DNA from: Clostridium magnum DSM 2767
GTDB taxonomy: Bacteria > Bacillota > Clostridia > Clostridiales > Clostridiaceae
Length of the DNA stretch: 64,000 bases
Reading direction: 5' to 3'
Assembly: GCF_001623875.1 (NCBI RefSeq)
Contig: NZ_LWAE01000004.1
Coordinates: forward strand, 1-64,000
Shown piece after piece: positions 62,062 to 64,000 of the stretch (positions within the stretch are counted from its first letter, which is position 1; each line of letters begins with the position of its first letter). The position numbers and the translations under genes are program-made. Under the pieces are notes generated by a model. The model was not told where the DNA came from and ran no database searches. It saw only the letters and a list, made by a program, of their open reading frames with translations.

Positions 62062-64000
62062 TTATCTTCTCTTTCCTTTACTCTTACTATCTCTTCTGCT
62101 AACACTCTTTCCTATACCCACAGTTTTTTCCTTGCCTTTACTTTGTTTTGCCACAGACTTATCTTTAACATTACCTCTTCTCCCCACAGAATTATCTTTG
62201 CCTCTTGCTACTCTTGCTTTGCCTTTTCCACTACTATACTCTGCATTATTTCTACTTCCCCTTGGTCTTATTAAGCATTTTGGACCATATCCGATAAGAT
62301 CTTCTCTGCCTGACTGTACTAAAGCTTCATATACTAAATCATATTTCTTAGGATCTCTATATTGAAGTAAAGCTCTTTGCATTGCTTTTTCGTGTTTACT
62401 CTTAGGTATATATACTTCCTTCATAGTAAGAGGATCTAAACCAGTATAAAACATGGTTGTGGATAATGTTCCTGGTGTTGGATAAAAATCTTGAACTTGC
62501 TCTGGTTGATAGTGAATATCTCTTAAGTATTCTGCTAATTCTATTGCATCTTTTAATGTACTTCCTGGATGACTGGACATTAGGTACGGTATAATGTATT
62601 GTTTTTTTCCTACCTTCTCAGTAGTTTTATAAAATTTCTCCATGAACTTATCATAGGTTTTTCCTGCTGGTTTTCCCATAAACTTTAAAACCCTATGAGA
62701 AACATGCTCCGGTGCTACTTTTAGCTGCCCACTTACATGATGCTTGATAAGTTCCTTTAAAAATATATCATTTTTATCTGCCATAATATAATCATATCTT
62801 AATCCTGAACGTACAAAGACCTTTTTAACCTTAGGTAATTCTCTCAATTTCTCAAGCACCCTTAGGTACTCCATATGATCAACATCTAAGTTTTTGCAAG
62901 GACTTGGATGTAGGCACTGTTTATTTTTACAAGCCCCAACTTTAAGTTGCTTTTTACAAGCAGGATATCTAAAGTTAGCGGTAGGACCTCCAACATCATG
63001 TATATATCCTTTAAAGTCTTCAAACTCAGTCATTTCCTTTGCTTCTTCTACTATGGACTCCTCACTTCTACTTTGCACAATTCTTCCTTGGTGAAAGGTT
63101 ATAGCACAAAAAGCACAACTTCCAAAGCATCCCCTTGAACTTACTATACTAAATTTAACCTCTTCTATAGCAGGTATTCCACCTAGCTTTTCATAAATAG
63201 GATGATAGTTTTTTTGGTAAGGCAAAGCATAAACTTTATCCAATTCCTCTCTTGTAAGAGGCATTTCCGGTCTATTCTGAACAACATACTTATCTGTATG
63301 CTTCTGGATTATAGTATTCCCTCTAACAGGGTCCTGTTCTTCATATTGTATTCTAAAAGCCTCTGCATATACCTTTTTATCTGCACAAACATCTTTATAA
63401 GATGGTATTTCAATATAGTCATATACCTCTTCTATATTATCTACAATATAACAGGTTCCTGGTACATGCCTGATATATTTTATGTCTAGACCGTTATTCA
63501 AGTTGTCTGCAATCTCAACTACTTGTCTTTCACTCATTCCATAAACCAATAAATCTGCTCCGCTATCAATTAATATGGATTTTCTTACTTTGTCACTCCA
63601 ATAATCATAATGAGCAAATCTTCTTAAACTTGCTTCTATTCCTCCAATCATAATAGGAATATGCTTAAAAGCTTCTCTTATCCTATTACAATAAACAATT
63701 GTAGCCCTATCAGGTCTTAATCCCATTTCTCCCCCTGGCGAATAAAAATCCTTATCCCTTCTCTTTTTACTCACCGTATAATGATTAACCATGGAATCCA
63801 TGTTTCCTGCATTCACCAAGAACCCCAGTCTAGGCTCACCTAATCTTTTAAAATCTTCTGCATCCTTCCAATTAGGCTGAGGTATTATCCCTACTTTATA
63901 TCCTGAATTTTCTAGAACTCTTGAAATAATAGCTGTTCCAAAACTGTGGTGATCCACATATGCATCTCCCGTAACTATAATAAAATCTAGCTGTTCCCAA
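62062..64000 (-). CDS. YgiQ-family (UPF0313) radical SAM protein, 5' end outside the window
   Basis: The open frame runs off the right edge; the codons before GTG at 63957 read [10 protein letters not shown] in frame, matching the usual N-terminal part, so the real start is beyond 64000. The radical SAM motif [10 protein letters not shown] and the cysteine-rich insert [20 protein letters not shown] are visible, then a central barrel. The C-terminus (about 60 residues) is a Lys/Arg/Ser/Gly-rich tail that is longer than typical and may bind nucleic acid. Function of the family is not established. Confidence 0.9.
   Translation of the reverse strand, partial: WEQLDFIIVTGDAYVDHHSFGTAIISRVLENSGYKVGIIPQPNWKDAEDFKRLGEPRLGFLVNAGNMDSMVNHYTVSKKRRDKDFYSPGGEMGLRPDRATIVYCNRIREAFKHIPIMIGGIEASLRRFAHYDYWSDKVRKSILIDSGADLLVYGMSERQVVEIADNLNNGLDIKYIRHVPGTCYIVDNIEEVYDYIEIPSYKDVCADKKVYAEAFRIQYEEQDPVRGNTIIQKHTDKYVVQNRPEMPLTREELDKVYALPYQKNYHPIYEKLGGIPAIEEVKFSIVSSRGCFGSCAFCAITFHQGRIVQSRSEESIVEEAKEMTEFEDFKGYIHDVGGPTANFRYPACKKQLKVGACKNKQCLHPSPCKNLDVDHMEYLRVLEKLRELPKVKKVFVRSGLRYDYIMADKNDIFLKELIKHHVSGQLKVAPEHVSHRVLKFMGKPAGKTYDKFMEKFYKTTEKVGKKQYIIPYLMSSHPGSTLKDAIELAEYLRDIHYQPEQVQDFYPTPGTLSTTMFYTGLDPLTMKEVYIPKSKHEKAMQRALLQYRDPKKYDLVYEALVQSGREDLIGYGPKCLIRPRGSRNNAEYSSGKGKARVARGKDNSVGRRGNVKDKSVAKQSKGKEKTVGIGKSVSRRDSKSKGKRR

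Overview
The window is chromosomal DNA of a low-GC, spore-former-type anaerobe, most likely Clostridium in the strict sense. The evidence is a clostridial-type 16S rRNA gene, AT-rich codon use, strong GGAGG ribosome binding sites, a selenocysteine tRNA and a vitamin-B12-dependent microcompartment locus. Nearly all genes lie on the minus strand.

Layout. (1) 0.4-2.2 kb: minus-strand 16S rRNA gene with tandem promoters and a leader/trailer processing stem. (2) 3.7-10.2 kb: an alpha-glucoside operon (PTS EIICB, EEP-family protein, GH13 glucosidase, ROK glucokinase). It has a consensus promoter with an operator that recurs in front of the neighbouring LacI-type regulator gene. (3) 11.2-16.0 kb: a sodium-pumping oxaloacetate decarboxylase operon with a separate biotin carrier and a 42-residue membrane peptide, divergent from a LysR gene. 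(4) 16.1-23.0 kb: a decayed region holding two ruined citrate/2-hydroxycarboxylate transporters, a cassette of a fluoroacetate-dehalogenase-like enzyme plus an SLC13-type permease, and an IS110-family element whose long structured leader is a probable bridge RNA. (5) 23.0-45.1 kb: a propanediol/glycerol microcompartment locus. The run pduA-B-C-D-E-G-H-K-L, eutJ-like, flavoprotein, pduN-O-P-S-T is followed by glycerol dehydrogenase and an iron alcohol dehydrogenase. A PocR-domain histidine kinase and AraC-type response regulator are transcribed divergently, and a PocR-domain chemoreceptor sits downstream beside the debris of a second one. (6) 45.5-52.7 kb: sbcC/sbcD, a solitary infC with an ATT start, a radical SAM/SPASM gene and an ArsC-like gene. 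(7) 52.9-62.0 kb: tRNA-Sec, then an accessory stretch of phage- and transposon-derived pieces, an endolysin with a second internal start, many very small genes, tRNA-Glu and a RelA/SpoT-domain gene. (8) the right edge cuts a YgiQ-type radical SAM gene.

How the parts fit. The PocR kinase/regulator pair probably senses a diol and switches on the shell, dehydratase, aldehyde dehydrogenase, phosphotransacylase and cofactor-recycling genes. The PocR chemoreceptor would let the cell swim toward the same compound. The oxaloacetate decarboxylase may once have served citrate or related acids whose transporters are now broken nearby.

The least explained item is a family of five same-strand cassettes at 54.8-62.0 kb. 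Each has two direct boxes, a TATAAT-like element, a short 5' hairpin and a strong terminator. One copy carries a 41-residue membrane peptide; the others make predicted RNAs of roughly 90-110 nt with no convincing ORF. G-U wobble pairs in the terminator stems show that the minus strand is the transcribed one. This resembles a type I toxin or small-RNA family, but I do not recognise it.
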